NCBI GenBank assembly: GCA_050084515.1
Contig: CM114273.1
Span: 17,980,001 to 18,044,000 of the forward strand
Length of the DNA: 64,000 nt
Reading direction: 5' to 3'
Source of the DNA: Blasia pusilla
Lineage: Eukaryota; Marchantiophyta; Marchantiopsida; Blasiales
Position 1 is the stretch's first letter. Every line of letters starts with the position of its first letter. A program made the translations under genes and the position numbers. Of the stretch, positions 34,900 through 48,120 are shown piece by piece. The notes under the pieces were generated by a model. That model was not told where the DNA came from, did no database searches, and saw only the letters and a program-made list of their open reading frames with translations.

Positions 34900-35940
34900 C
34901 TCATCTCTCCCGTCATCTGTCATGTCTATACACCACCACTATCCAACATGTGGGTCCTCTAATCAAGACCAATGAATGGGGTACTCATTCCCTCAAAATA
35001 TATGAATGACTAAGAAATCCTTGTCTTTCAACCAAATTCCTCTTCTTATGGATGAAACTCCCCTCCTTATCCATGTATAACCACATTAGGTTTCTTCCTC
35101 TATATTGCCCCACATGTAGATATATCTAGGATAATTTGTATCCATATATAACTACTTTAAAAATGTATGTGCGACTAATTCGGCCTTAAGAAATCTCAAT
35201 ACCATCATTGCAATTTTTTGCCGTAACTACCCATATTTGGATAAACATTTGTGCTTCATAACTATTGTCTCTCTCAACATGTTTATGTAGTGGGCCTCTA
35301 CCTCCTCCATGACCATATCCTCCACCTTGTCCACTTACTCGACCAACTACTTTGTGGCCTTTACTTCCACTTGGATCCCCAACTTTGTCATGTACTCTAT
35401 TCGTGCGTAGCTCTAGGTGTAAGTTGAAGCACACCTCTCTTCTATGGCAATATAATACTCTTGGAAGTCATGACAATATAATACTCTTGGCAAGGATTCA
35501 TCATGTCTAAAGGATGGTACCTAATATCCACTACCTTGGCGTATGCAATATCTTTGACAATGGGACCCCAATGCCAATCAACAAATGAATCCCATTGGCT
35601 TGCATATGATGTTATGGGTCTCATCTAAATTTTTTCATTGTTACTATCCTCCACTCTAGATTCCATACCTCTCTCCTAAGATACACGTTGTTACACTTCT
35701 CGTGTGATCACACCTTATGAAACCTCTCTCAAATAACTCAAAGTTAATACAATCTTCTCTATCATGTTCTTCTCAATACACAACAAATTCAAAAACCTCC
35801 CTCAATATAGGTAAGATTTGATGTAGGAGTATGGCACCTCTCACCTATATATGCAAGTCACATTCAAATATCCCATACCTTGTGTGAATGGCATTGGCCT
35901 CCATCACTCCCTAACGCTACTTAGTGTGGGAGGGTGAATC
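34900..35940 (-). mobile_element. Gypsy-type element, copy D (AT-enriched gag to pre-protease)
   Basis: On the minus strand, FNLHLELRTNRVHD near 35.42 kb parallels the FSLHLELRPNRGP that follows the zinc knuckles of copy B. Around 34.95-35.03 kb 'aatggggtactcattccctc', then 'gactaagaaatcc' parallels 24.81-24.87 kb. Around 35.93-35.7 kb the text follows the end of gag ('ctccatcactccc', 'caaactttctatc'). Stops are very frequent and the copy is much more AT-rich than copies 1 and B. No protease, methyltransferase or reverse transcriptase remains. Confidence 0.6.
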
Positions 35941-36739
35941 CCTCATGCAAACTTTCTATCACTACTATGAGTTGTCGCTAATTTATGTGTCTCGATATTC
36001 ATAAGTTAGCGGCACTAGAGCCGTGTCTAAGTTGCAAATGTGCAAGTGCCCAATTCACAACGCACGACAAAGAATCGGACTCACATTTCGCAAATCTGAC
36101 TAAGCTTCAAGTTCAGATTTATTACACTCGTACTTCACTCACAATATAGAAGCAAAAGAATTGCAAAAAATTTTGCAAGAAAATTAGAAGAACTTGAAAA
36201 ATTATGTAGTCACAAACATTGATTTGTGAATCACTTGCAAAATAGTCACAAAAAAATCATTAAATAGTCGCAAAATTGCAAGCCCACAAAGTAATTTTGG
36301 ACTCATAAGGGAATTGCAAAGTAGTGGTTGTTCTTTAATCAAAATTTCATTTTTTTGGCTTTTTCTTGGTTCTTTTTAAAGTCATTTTTTGGGTCTCCAA
36401 ACCACTTTTCCAAGATGAACCAAACTCTGGCCAAGTTTTTGTAAGGATGGCTTTGCTCCTATTTTTCTCCTTCATTTCTTATAATTTAGAACTAGGTAGT
36501 GTCCGTGCGATGCACAGAAGTATAATTTTGAATTACTCATCCTAAGTGTACAATTGCATTTGAGAAATCCTATTGGCTTAGACAACAATGGAGGTAGAGT
36601 TGAAACTCTCAATGGAGGATGTTTAACCATTGGTAGATGAAAATTTGAATAGAAACTTGTGGGCAGTTTAATATTTTTCTTTAACACAAGACCAAACATT
36701 AGCTTCGTTGTAGGAGTGTTGAGTAGGTTCTCAACTAAG
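35941..36739. other. AT-rich spacer
   Basis: No recognised gene. The segment 36,490-36,600 shares 'tataattttgaattactcatcctaa..gtacaat' with the dispersed repeat near 9,190-9,235. Confidence 0.4.
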
Positions 36740-37310
36740 CCTTGTGAGAATTATTGGAAGACAGGGATCGGATGCGTGTGTTGAAGTACGTGAAAGGTAC
36801 TATCAAGTATGGCATCACCTACGGAGCAGGGACGAAAATCATAGACTTTTGTTACTCGAGATTGGGCAAGAGGCTGAGATTCTTGGAGATCTGTTTCGGG
36901 TTATTGTTTCTTGATAGGATCATGTATGGTATCATGGGTCAGAAAGAAGCGACCTATAGTGGCTCTTTCTTCAATCGAGGCGGAGTACAAGGCGACTTGT
37001 TATGCTTCTTGTGAAGCAGTATGGTTGAGATGGATATTGGAGGGCATAGGAGAAGCACCAAAAAGTGCTACTATAATGTAATGTGACAATCAGAGTTGCA
37101 TTTCCATAGCACAAAATCTTATATTTCATGCTCGTACGAAGCACATAGAGATTCAATATCATTTTTTTCATGTGTTGATCAAGAGAGAGATTTTAAAGTA
37201 AGTCTACTCTCTAAGAGAGGATAACGGTGCGGACATCTTCACCAAAGCCTTGAGCACATATCAACTTCAGCAACATCTGAAGGGTCTTCGGATCAGTCCA
37301 AGACAATAGT
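36740..37310 (+). pseudogene. Ty1/copia polyprotein, RNase H C-terminal remnant
   Basis: Plus-strand text in several frames: LKYVKGTIKYGITYGAG (36,784 on), EAEYKATCYASCEAVWLRWI (36,982-37,041), CDNQSCISIAQNLIFHARTK, HIEIQYHFF and DNGADIFTKAL (about 37,221-37,253). These are the characteristic RNase H motifs and end of copia polyproteins, in correct order. A stop before CDNQ and frameshifts make it inactive. It is followed at once by an LTR segment (37,337-37,502), as expected for the 3' end of a copia element. The upstream reverse transcriptase is missing. Confidence 0.85.
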
Positions 37311-37336
37311 CCACATGAGAGTGGATATTGAGGCGG

Positions 37337-37502
37337 CATTGGATTCCCAACATCCACTTCTCTCATCACCACTAATTTGATGGGCCCCCTTAAAGGAGGA
37401 GAAGCCTAGATCAATGGTTTCGACTTAGACATTAAAGGAGTCATAGTAATATGACGTAGGTGGTTTGTGGAGTAGCGTTACTAGGATTATCTAACCCTAT
37501 AA
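37337..37502 (+). repeat. Ty1/copia 3' LTR, truncated
   Basis: Matches the first 160 or so bases of the solo LTR at 29,552 ('ttggattc.caacatccact', 'gaggagaagcctaga', 'taatatgac.taggtggtt', 'aggattatctaaccctat'). It follows the purine-rich end of the copia RNase H remnant. Homology stops at 37,502 in the middle of the LTR hairpin region. Confidence 0.75.
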
Positions 37503-37566
37503 TGCAAAGTTCAGCGTGTTAAACTTGAACATTAGTTCAACCTGTGCACTCAACTTGTAGAGATCC

Positions 37567-37644
37567 GACTTTCGACTTTGCAGGTTTTTGAATTAGGAAT
37601 TAACGTGTTGATTCGTAATTCATAAATCTGCAAAGTCGAAAGTC
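37567..37644. repeat. 78-base near-perfect hairpin
   Basis: The outer 16 bases (37,567-37,582) are a perfect inverted complement of 37,629-37,644 (GACTTTCGACTTTGCA and its complement). Pairing continues inward through about 13 more bases with two mismatches, including GAATTA/TAATTC, to a loop around 'aacgtgttg'. It could be a foldback element or a small-RNA precursor; there is nothing to decide between them. Confidence 0.85.
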
Positions 37645-40600
37645 ACCAATGACCGTTTGTTCACTCATCAAAGACATTTGCTAAATCAAAGTCATGTACT
37701 CTATGGTCTCATCTTCATATGATACTTGCATTCTTGGGCGTGATACTAGTCTCTTCTCTACTTTTAGTGGTAGAGCCATTGGACTCTTGAATGGTTACTA
37801 TTGTCATAGGAATATGAACTAGCTATGTGGCATTTGCCCCATGTCGAGCCATTGCAATTTGACATGTGAATGGAGGTTATCCTCCAAAAAAAAGTATTGT
37901 TTCACTACCAAAACCTCAAGCTAACAAGATGCTTCCCATAGATGACGAAGCTTTGCGTCATCTAGAAGGCAAAGGTATTTTCTCCCTCCCATTGTGGTAC
38001 TTGGATTTAGCCACATATTCTAGGAGCCTTCACTCATTCCAATGCAAGAAATGTTGCCATATACATCTACACAACTCGTAACTAACAACAGAGTGCTACT
38101 CAACTGCTACCTCTCTCGATCTTTGATATCACTACTCTAATTGAGTTGCTTCTCTAAACTTAATACAAATTGGATTGCCCGCTTCCTAAGTTTCAAAAGG
38201 GCAGTGTTTTGAGGACTACTCAAAATATTTGACTGATCCCTCTCCCATGAACAACCAATGGACGTCTTTAAGTGGCAAAATAAAACAGATTGTCCCAGCT
38301 TCCATACTCCATCTGCTAGAGACTTAAAAAAATCTCATGCTAATGCACCAATGTTTGAAATCGAGAGGGGGATGCCTTTAAATCTAGTAGACTAGGGGGA
38401 GAAAATCACAAGTGAGAAAATGGTGATTAATAAGCATAAGAGAAAAGATCTTGAAGTAATTGCAACAATTTAGGAAAGTGGTATTGCAAAATAAATTTTC
38501 AGATGAGTATAGGCGTGCTTAGTGGTCCAACCATCCAAGGCTTTACGTAGGGTTGTACGAATATGAGATTGTAAGAGCATTTGATAAATTACCATATGTG
38601 TAGCGTGTTGGTGATAGTCATAGACCAAGGAGACTATTGATTTCTTCTCAAAATGCTCTTCCAACTCACTCTCATCTATTGAACCAATTGGTGGATTTGG
38701 TCCCCCTCTCTTGAGACTCTATATGTGATGGTGGGGATGACTCCTCTTGTAATAATTTACTCTAATATAGAGAAAGGGTGAGAACCCTTGCATCCATAAA
38801 ATTATGCTTTTGGCATTTACTACCATTAGTAAGGACTTGCAAGATGTATGGATCTCTCTAATTCATGTTTCAATGTGTCTATATGACCTAATTAAAGTAC
38901 TACAAATATTTTGTAGGGACACGCGTCAAACTTATGAACAGCTAAAAAAGCTGCATCCTCCAATCATGAATGTGGTCATGGGCAGGGCTATTGTTTTTTT
39001 CAATGTGACAATTTAATCTTATGATAGCATACACATTTTTTATTTATAATAAAGATGAAATAAAAAACACTTAAAAAAATGAGATTAAATTTATCCGTGA
39101 TTATGTTAATCTCTCCTAGCTAGACTCAAAGCACTATCTGGGGGAAGCCTAATGATATGTGCATTAGCTAGAGCATAGAGAGAAGCTTGGCATTAGAAGT
39201 GAAGTGGGGAACATAAATACAACTTGACAAATGTAGATTTATGGCCGGTGGTAGTGGTGGACGGACGGAGTGGTGAATGGGTGAGATGATGAGGCTTGTG
39301 GCACAAGCTAGGGGAGTGAGCATGGATCGTGTTATATATCAAAATGACATTCTCAACTTCTTCTTTACTTTGATCTGCACCATGGCTCATATTGTGCAAT
39401 ATTCCTTTTTTGTAGATTCTTGCTCTTATTAAGGTTTCCCATGTAGGCATAAGGGTTTCATATGTTGTAATACAATGAACGATCCCCGCGTAACTTCTTT
39501 CCATAATTCACTCCCTTTCCTCCACGTTCATCTTCATAAATCATCCTTATTTCTCAATTATGCTTGATTCACGGTTGTCCCCATCACTTCACCCTTAGGT
39601 ACATCATTTTTCCATCCATTTCTTTATGTATTACCTGTTCTCTTCCCACATCCTTAGCATGACCAAGAAGCCATTAGTTATATTTGGGGAGGGGGTATAG
39701 GAATAGAAGTCCTAGGTGGTGATGGTAGTCGAGAAGTTTATTCTAGGTGAAGCATTACCGTGGACGGGAAGAGAGTCGATTACCATGCATGATTGCTAGT
39801 TCGAATGGAGGGAGTTTAGGCGGTTTTGGTATGGTTTGTCTTTCGAGATGGACGGAGGGGGTAATGGTATCCTATTTGTAACTTGTATCCATGCCTCGAC
39901 CCACACCAGCACACCGTGTGGGGACTCGCGAGTTGTCTAGTCCGGATACAAATTAAATTCCTTGTTGTCCCAAATTCTTGACTCTTTCAGGAACTCAAAA
40001 CCACTTAGCGGAAAAACATATTGACTTTGTTAGATTTGGGGTTGTTCCTCCAATCGACCATGGATGCTCTTCAATGTATCTCGATTGCATCATCACCCCC
40101 TTCTGAGGCATGGGAGTGGTTCAAGACCCACCTTGGGACCATCATAGGTCTCTTCGAGATTGATTTTCCCTACTCGAGGTTGTTCCATATGATCCTCCAT
40201 GCTATTCGAGATGGCCTCTATCATGCTTTCCTCCTCCCCTTATCTAGGATCGCACTTGACCCTATGGAAGAGCTCTCTTAGTATCTACTACTACTCCTTC
40301 CAAAATGTGTCTTCGCTATACATGGGGAGGGAAGGTCGACCATAGAGAGGTTGTGGCCTGACTGAGGCATTTGCGAGGAGACAATTGGGCAATTCTATTG
40401 GCTAGAAAGGACATGTGTCAAAAGGAGAGGTGATCTCAAAATGAAGAGGAACTCTCCAATAATAATATAGATGAATAATTTTGAGAGAAAAAACTACTAT
40501 GAACTTCACTCATCTATATATTCTTGAACATCAAAAAAATTCAACCCAAGAAATCTTAAGACCTAGCTCCACTTAAGAAACTAGTTACAAAGTGAGGAAA

Positions 40601-40894
40601 AGAGTTTCTAAAAGTAAAAACGAAAAGAGGAAATAAAGTGGTTTGGGGCGAAAAGGAAATCTATGGCGAAGATTTTGGATATGGAACTTGCAAATGACTA
40701 TTTGTGAGTTCTAAGACTTGCAAGTTGCAAGTCTTATGCAACTCAAATGCAAGTCCTCAGACTAACAAGTATGTTTGCAAATCCATGTTTAGCTCAATGT
40801 GAGTCTTTTTAGTTACAACAAAAAATGACTTTCCATTATCGCAAACCAATGGAAAATTTTTTAGGCCAAAAAGGAGTCCAATGGAGTTAAATAT
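37645..40894. other. AT-rich spacer, nothing recognised
   Basis: Short open stretches (for example 37,866-38,081 and 40,021-40,281) show no known domain. The segment 40,410-40,480 shares 'aaaggacatgt..caaaa', 'aaatgaagaggaactctcca' and 'atatagatgaat'-like text with 9,285-9,350 and marks a dispersed short repeat. Confidence 0.4.
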
Positions 40895-41330
40895 CTTCTC
40901 ATATAGAGAGGCTTGGTTTACTCATAACGCATGGCGCACCATACCTCTGCCAACTCATTGAAGGAGGTTCACCAAGGAGTGAATCTCCTCTCCAACCTCT
41001 CTCTCCTTTGGTATACCCTCTCTCCTTTCCCCAAACTCTCTCATCGGTCACCCTCTTTACTCTTGACTTATAATAGTAGATCAAGAGGTGTTTTTCAAAA
41101 TCCAAGAATACAAAACTTGCCCAAAATGGTAACTTCCTTAAAGTAGCTCTAAACGAGTCCAAAACAAGGGGATAACCGACACACTCAGGTTAACCTCCCA
41201 AGCCTCCTCCTTAGCAAGCCAGTATTGTCATGAAGGCATCGACTTCCGACCTCCCTAAATTCGTCATGTGGATTCTCTCCTCTCTATAGCCTCTACTTTA
41301 AAAAGGCATGGCATTTATTGCCACATGCTT
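40895..41330 (-). repeat. LTR fragment of the methyltransferase-bearing gypsy family, second isolated copy
   Basis: Parallels 28,210-28,640 with 'agaggcttggtttac', 'accatac.tctgcc', 'gaggttca.caa.gagtgaat', 'ctctctcctttggtatac', 'actcttgactta', 'atggtaacttcctta' and 'taaacgagtccaaaac'. More diverged than the fragment at 6,690. No gag follows. Confidence 0.6.
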
Positions 41331-41549
41331 TATATGAATATAATAATTTACATATTATCACAAATCAAGCCCTATAAAGTTTTAGATTTATTCTACATTA
41401 TTAAGAAATATCCCAAAAATGCAAAATGGGAAAGGTTTGACGTATTCATATAGGCATCTCAAAATGACTCTACTCCACCCTATCCCAAGGAATTTGTCCC
41501 CTTTGATGTCACAAAAGATTTCTACAACTCCGCCGATCTTAATTGATTT

Positions 41550-41551
<2 letters not shown>

Positions 41552-41622
<71 letters not shown>
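41552..41622. repeat. (CT)n microsatellite
   Basis: Uninterrupted CT dinucleotide run of about 71 bases. It creates chance Ser-Leu reading frames that are not genes. Confidence 0.98.
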
Positions 41623-41627
<5 letters not shown>

Positions 41628-44600
41628 GATAGGATGGCCAATGGATGCAAACTCTTGTCTGAGGATTATCCTCCAATTCGTAATGTCTTAGTTCTTAGAT
41701 CTTGGCATCACCAACGTCCATGCATCTGGTTTACACACCCTTAGCTATTGTTGTCACTAGTTTCCGTTCAATAATTTTTAATCGATCATGATGATGTGAT
41801 GTGAGGTGAATAATAACCTTTTGCATCACATCAACTTAGATGCTCCATATGTTCCAAAACTTTTTTTGAATGCTTGCTTCGAGGCTTGCCTAGATCCTCA
41901 ATCAAAAGGTGGGGGTTTGGTCTACCCACACATCACACCCATATACATCTCTTGCATGTACACCTCACCAAATAATGAAGGAACTTCTTCACCTTGAGTG
42001 TTGTTGGAGCTCCACTAAGAGCCAAAATCAGTGTGGCCACACATATATATGGTGAGGATCCCCCAATCTACATGCTTGTAGGTCAGACTAAAATGCATCT
42101 TCTTCCGATTGCTTCCTAACCGAGTCACCGCAATCGCAAGAACTACTTTGGGCTGCATTGATAAGATCTTGAGTGGAATATGTGCAAGCCTTTCTCTCAT
42201 GAGAGGCATGTATCAAGCATACCTCCACTAACAAGATGGGACATCAACCCATTGATATGCCATGTCAAGCACAACCATCAAGAAGTGCTTGACGCGACAT
42301 ATCAATGAGTTGACAACGGTATATAGCACCTTCTTAATATTAAAAGTTTTACCATTAGGAGGCTTATCCATATACACTAAATGATAAGCATCCTATAGCC
42401 TAGAGATATAATAAGAGAGATAAGCAATCATAGTTTGTGCTTATACTTAATACTTGGAAATAAACCTACACATGAATTCAAATATACTAGAATAAGTCAC
42501 CGCATAGATGCTTAAAATGCATGATTGATTATTTTTGGCGAGTGAGTATAGGTGGGGAGTGAAGAAATTATCTTGAATAAATCTCTATGGCAACCTGCAA
42601 GTCCATGTTCATTGTGCAATCTTCCATGAGAAGGTTTAGTTCCTCTTGAAGGAGGATAGAGACCTTTTAAGAGTATTAGTGTGAGTGTACGTGGACTTCC
42701 CAAGAGCTAGAAAGAGTCCAATACGTAAACCCATCAGTGAAACATCACCAAATGGGTCCAAAAGTAGTCTACATTTGGTTGTGTTGGAGGCCTTCTATGA
42801 TCCATATGAAATGTGAGATAATATGATACTCAAGCTTTACTTAAGAAAAAAATTCTTTTGGAGGTTTTCCATATTCTCAACTATTAAGCATGGAATGTAT
42901 GAGGAGATCTCATGATAACCCATTTTCAATATCTTCTCTTGGAGGGAGAATTGAATTAATATGGGGAAAATAGTTAGTAGGTACCACGCATTAATGGTTA
43001 TGGGTTATGTACTAGTATCATTGATAGGAAGATAGTGGTCCGATGAGCATTGAGAAGGGGACCCAAATTTAAAGGTACTTTGGATGGATTATGACATTTG
43101 AAACTAGATAAGCAAGAATAGTATTCCTTGGTCCAAATTCATAACAATAGAGTTGATTATAATTCATAGCAATAGAGTTGGATATAATCAACTCTATTGT
43201 TATGAATTATAATCTCAAATAACAATAGAGATGAGAGGGAAAATCAAAAATTATAATACAAACCATATGACAAAATCTGAAAAGAAAATGGTGGATCCAA
43301 CCAATTAGGTGGAGATAATTTATGATTGGAATCCAAGTATAGGAGAATAAGAGACATTTAGCCAAGAGAAACAAAAGAATCAACCTGTATGGTATCAATA
43401 GAACTTGCTTGAGCCAATGAACATGGAAAGTCCCTCTAGTGATTGGGTAGATAAGAAAAGAAACAAGGAATTTTAAAAGAAATAAATTAAGAAGACACGT
43501 GTATGGAATAGGGATAAAAAAAAGGACATATACACAAAATCTAGATACCAATAGAGTAGGAAGGGCCAATAAAAAACAGCCAAGTTGGTCTTAAAATTAC
43601 CATCAAGACAAAAATAATAAGATCAATCACACATAGAATTGATGGAACACTCATGGAAAACTAAGGTAAAGGGATGCAAGTAAAAATTCCAAGTACCGCT
43701 CGTGATGTTTGTGGTGATTTAAGGAGGTAACATTAATGTTAAGCCTTATATGTATCAAAAGGTCAAGAAACGTAACCTTTTGATCTAGTTGAGAAATCAT
43801 GAATAGAATACAATTGATGTAATTGTACTTACACTCTTAGTAGAAACTTCTAGCCACTAATGCTAAATTGTGATCTTATCTTACTATTTGAAACTTGTAG
43901 ACGCAAGATATCTTTTGTCCCTTCAATTCATCTTGAATTTGCTAAAATAGAGGGTGAATTGGCTTCTTATAGTAAGATTTGTGATACTCAAAAATTTCTC
44001 ATTCCAACTATGAAAAATATGTTAGGATTTCCGCTTGCAAGAGTCCTTTCTCTCTTGGAACAGTAGTTAGGGACAATAAATTTCCAATTTTAAATTGATC
44101 CATTTGCTCTTCAACAAGATTATGGTGCATACTCTAACTCTCAAATCAATCACTTCATCCAATTCACCATTCATACGATTTGCACCAATTGTCATTAGTC
44201 TTGGAAGCTCGCTTGTTACAGCCTTTACTACTAGGCAGTAATTATTGCTTCCCTTCTCCTTACGCCACGTACACTTATGGTGCAAGTTTGGGGAGTGGAT
44301 TCGAGTGCAGAGAAAAGAGAATGAAACTTCTCTTGCAAATGATTTTCAGCCATGGATGGGTTCTTCTTGGTTCTCCTTTAACCATGGATGTGGATCTAGA
44401 AAAAAAAATTCACTCCATCGTGTTAATTAATTTCTCATGGTACTACTCCCTTTGTGATTGTCTTGTTCTCCTCACGTGTTAAACCTGTGCTTTACTCCTT
44501 ATTCTCTCTACTCTCCAAACCCAAAACCTGTTGCAGAGAATTACGGTAATTACAGTTTGAGTTTGCTAGGAGTTGATGTACCGAGGGTGTCAGATGAAAG

Positions 44601-47479
44601 CTTAGTAGTTTCCTTCCAACACTAAATTTTAATGTTATATTTCGAATAGTAAAACTAGGTCTGATGTATCCTTGCGCTTTGCATGGGATTTTAATTTTCT
44701 TTCTAATGTACTTTCCTTGCTCCCCATAGTTTTCCGACCATACAAAGTATCTGTCAATCGATGGGCAAGGTTGAAGAAATTGTACTTCTCGATGCACATT
44801 GTTACCTTATTTCAGTTAGAATTATACGATTTTAAGGTCCATTGGTTTGGCGTTTGGTCTTTGGCAAAAGTAACTTACTTATTGGTCTTTACTCTGAAGT
44901 ACTTGTGACGTATTTCCAACTTTTCGTGAATGATGCTCGGAGCATTTGATTTGAGGCTATATCCTTCCACGTGTGGATTCTTTTCACCTATGGGCTTGCA
45001 CATAAAATGCATGAATCTGCTAGGTGCTAACTAGATGTGAAAAACCTCGAGAGACTGACGAGTGAATACTGGAAAAACCACATCCACTATAAGTTACTCA
45101 TTCTTACTTAGGGATTGGACGAGCGGTTCAAAGCTTCCATGAGGTTCCGTACGCTCCATAAGCTCATAAGGTTCCATACAGCATCTTCATTTTCTGTACA
45201 ATGATCAGGTGGTGGAGGCAATGAGTCTCTTGGGTTCAATGCTGTTACTTCACAGCTATATTCTTCCGACTGTAGACACCCCAAACGGACCAGCTGATCA
45301 CACGGTACACACAGTAGTTCCCACTCCGAAATCCCACGATTATCTGGTGAAGTTCCAAAGTCTAAAACGGCAGATCAGGAAGAAATCCCCAAGGTTTGAG
45401 AGTCGGACTACACCCTACGGGCCCCGACCTCCAAGTACTCATTTGGGTCCCGACTTTACGTGGTTCATGGACAGTTTGCGTCCCAAGAAGAGTTCAAATT
45501 GACCCACGAGTATCCTGCGACATACGCTATAGCAGTGGGGGGACTAAACTGAGGCCTACGCATTACAGCTAAAAGAACCATTATCAGAAAAGTAGCACCC
45601 GTCACGTTTCCCCAGTTTTTTCTTGCATAACCTATTTCTTCCGAATCCTGTGGACAGCCTCCCATTCTTCCACTATCGGTATTATTTCCTGCCCGTTGAT
45701 GACTCCGAGAGATAATATCCCAGCCCGTCTCTTATGAATGTTGGTGCTCATCCCGACCCAAATTCTCCACCACCTGGTATTTTACTGGGCTTTGCATATT
45801 TCCACAGCACACAATACATGCCGTGTGCAGAAATCAAGAGCAATCACGGCGACTCAGAAATTTTAGGCGCACTTCGGTGTTTCTTATTCGGAGTTTGGTC
45901 AGAAGTACATCATCAAAAGTCTACAACCCATGCGCTTAACACAGTCCATCATTGCATCAAGTGAATTTGTTATGAGGTGGGTTCCTCGGGACTTATATTC
46001 CTACCTCCAGTTCCGGAGTGACCCGACAGGTTAGTTCATCCGTTTGTTCACATAGGCAGGAAGAGGTGTAAGCTTACCAATCACCTCTTGAAGTTCACAA
46101 GCTAGACAGCCAGCTCAAAGTAGTATCAAACATCTCAAGTGAATTCTGCCTACAGGACCGGTCTCTAAACCTGAATGAACTTTCATGACATCAACACAAC
46201 TTTTCGTCAAGATTAGAGGTTAGCTTTACCATCTAACAGAAATATGTTGGCGTGTCTGATATTGGGAGGAGTAAGTGGAGAATTCCCGAGCCGAAATGAA
46301 ATAGACTTCCGTTCACTCTAGTCATGCCCACAACTCTAGGACCAGAAACAGAGATCTTTCTTTTGCGATGGCGACTGATAAGTAGGCATTGGGACAGCAG
46401 TGGGGTTTTAGCAGGACGTTATTGTGGCAGCTGGTAGAATCTACGTTGGCTGAAGCAGTTACATGCCTTGGACAGTAGACTCAGACAATTGGAAGTTAAA
46501 CTGCCTACCTTCTGCTGTATGTCAAGCCAGAAACATCTCTAAGTAGAGATTTATGTGAGACAGAGATGCATATTCATTCAACAACAAGACAACTCTCCTT
46601 GTATGTGGAGGATTCTGTGGATTGGCCTCCATCTCCAAAAGAGGGCCTGAGTTGTGATTGTCACAGATAAGCAGCACCTTCTCATCCAGTCCACATGGTA
46701 TCCGACCCCAGTTCACAATGTTCATGCACATCTACTCCAATAGATGGAATGTAAGGATGCTCTGGAATGAAGCCCTTAAAAAATAGGTGCTGTAAGCCTA
46801 CCAGAGGATTAACTAGCCTGTGCAGAGAGGGAAGTAGATACCTGAGGCCAGTGCCAAAAACTTGATCTCCGGAGGAACAGAAAGTGCAAATCAACAAATT
46901 CATGCTACTCCCGATTACCATCTCAGACCACATACTGACCACCATGTGCTGACATAATCAGCAACTCTATGGTTCTAACCATGCCATCAGTGACATGTTC
47001 ATTAAGATAGGATGACTACGAACTGGAATCTGGTCAATTTGGAGGCAAGAAATCACTTGATTCTGAAGCATCACTGTTAAAGTTGCCTCTAATCTTTGCA
47101 CATCTTTTGTAAGCCCTGCAAGTTAATTGTAGTCTGAAATCCTCGGTAGTGATTAGGCAGCCCCATTCTATCAGTCGAGACCAAAGAGAACCACATTAAA
47201 ATATAACCAACTTTCTTACATGATCACATCCAACTCTATTTCCAAGATCAGATGATCACATCCTGGAGGTTCTCAAACAAAATAGATACAGAAACATCCT
47301 TAGCTAAACCAAAAAAGGAAGCTATCCTCTGAAAAATACTCTAAATAAGTGAAAAACAAGGAAGCAGGTGTGACTCACATTGACCTCATTGTACAAGGTG
47401 TTACTGCCTGTGTCAAGTTTTAGGAACATAACAGTTCTTACCATTTTCAATTTTATAAGGCATCCACTACCATGGAGGA
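41623..47479. other. Gene-poor stretch
   Basis: No gene could be supported on either strand. The foldback at 43,137-43,207 is listed separately. Between about 44,900 and 47,400 the base composition is more balanced than to the left, but all open stretches are short and without recognisable domains, for example 45,209-45,502. Confidence 0.4.
43137..43207. repeat. Foldback with 25-base perfect arms
   Basis: Positions 43,137-43,161 are a perfect inverted complement of 43,183-43,207. The 21-base loop itself contains a near-copy of the left arm (ATTCATAGCAATAGAGTTGG), so the structure is a direct repeat followed by an inverted one. Confidence 0.92.
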
Positions 47480-48120
47480 TATTATGTCCGAGTTATAACA
47501 TGGACAATATCAACCAGCAGCTCAATCTAGCAGAGTTTTCCTAGTAAATTCTCGATGCATCTTCCACTAGGCACTGTTCTTTCTCCTCCCTCCCTCACTT
47601 GAGTCACATATTAGAAGTACCCTTATCACCTTTGACCCTTGAAACAAAACTAATGGTTCAGAATTATGGATCTGAGCCATGTCCACCTGCAGACTCTTTG
47701 AAACCTTGCAGACTAGAGCAAAAGATACGAATCAAAACAAAAGCTTCAGTTAGAGCTCCTAATGGCCTCAAGAACCTTCGCTGGATACACTTGCAAAGAA
47801 AGCTATCAGCACACCCAAGAAATCAGGAATTAACTCACCAAACCCAACCATTGATAATTTACTAGGAAAACTCTGCTCTCTAGAATGTCTCACTTGGTAA
47901 ATTGTCAATGGTTGGGTATGGAAGATGCAATGAAAATTTACTAGGAAAACTCTGCTCTCTAGAATGTCTCGCTTGATCATTTGGCACGCCTCCCTCCCCT
48001 ACATTCTCTGAACTAATGTTAACAACCATAAAACTTTACCCCAATGTATTACAAGCATGGACCCCACATCAAACGTTTTAGGAGGTTGATATTGTCCATG
48101 TTATGACTTGGAAAATATCA
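47480..48120. repeat. Mixed direct and inverted duplication
   Basis: A block around ATTTACTAGGAAAACTCTGC followed by 'tctctagaatgtctc.cttg' occurs directly at 47,857-47,897 and 47,935-47,976. The same core appears inverted at about 47,530-47,553. A second inverted match joins 47,490-47,516 ('taacatggacaatatcaacc') to 48,083-48,103. The outer arms are some 500 bases apart. Confidence 0.8.

Noticed and set aside
41870-42470. Possible minus-strand copia-type polyprotein text
   Set aside because: Only scattered short resemblances; no RNase H or reverse transcriptase motif could be confirmed.
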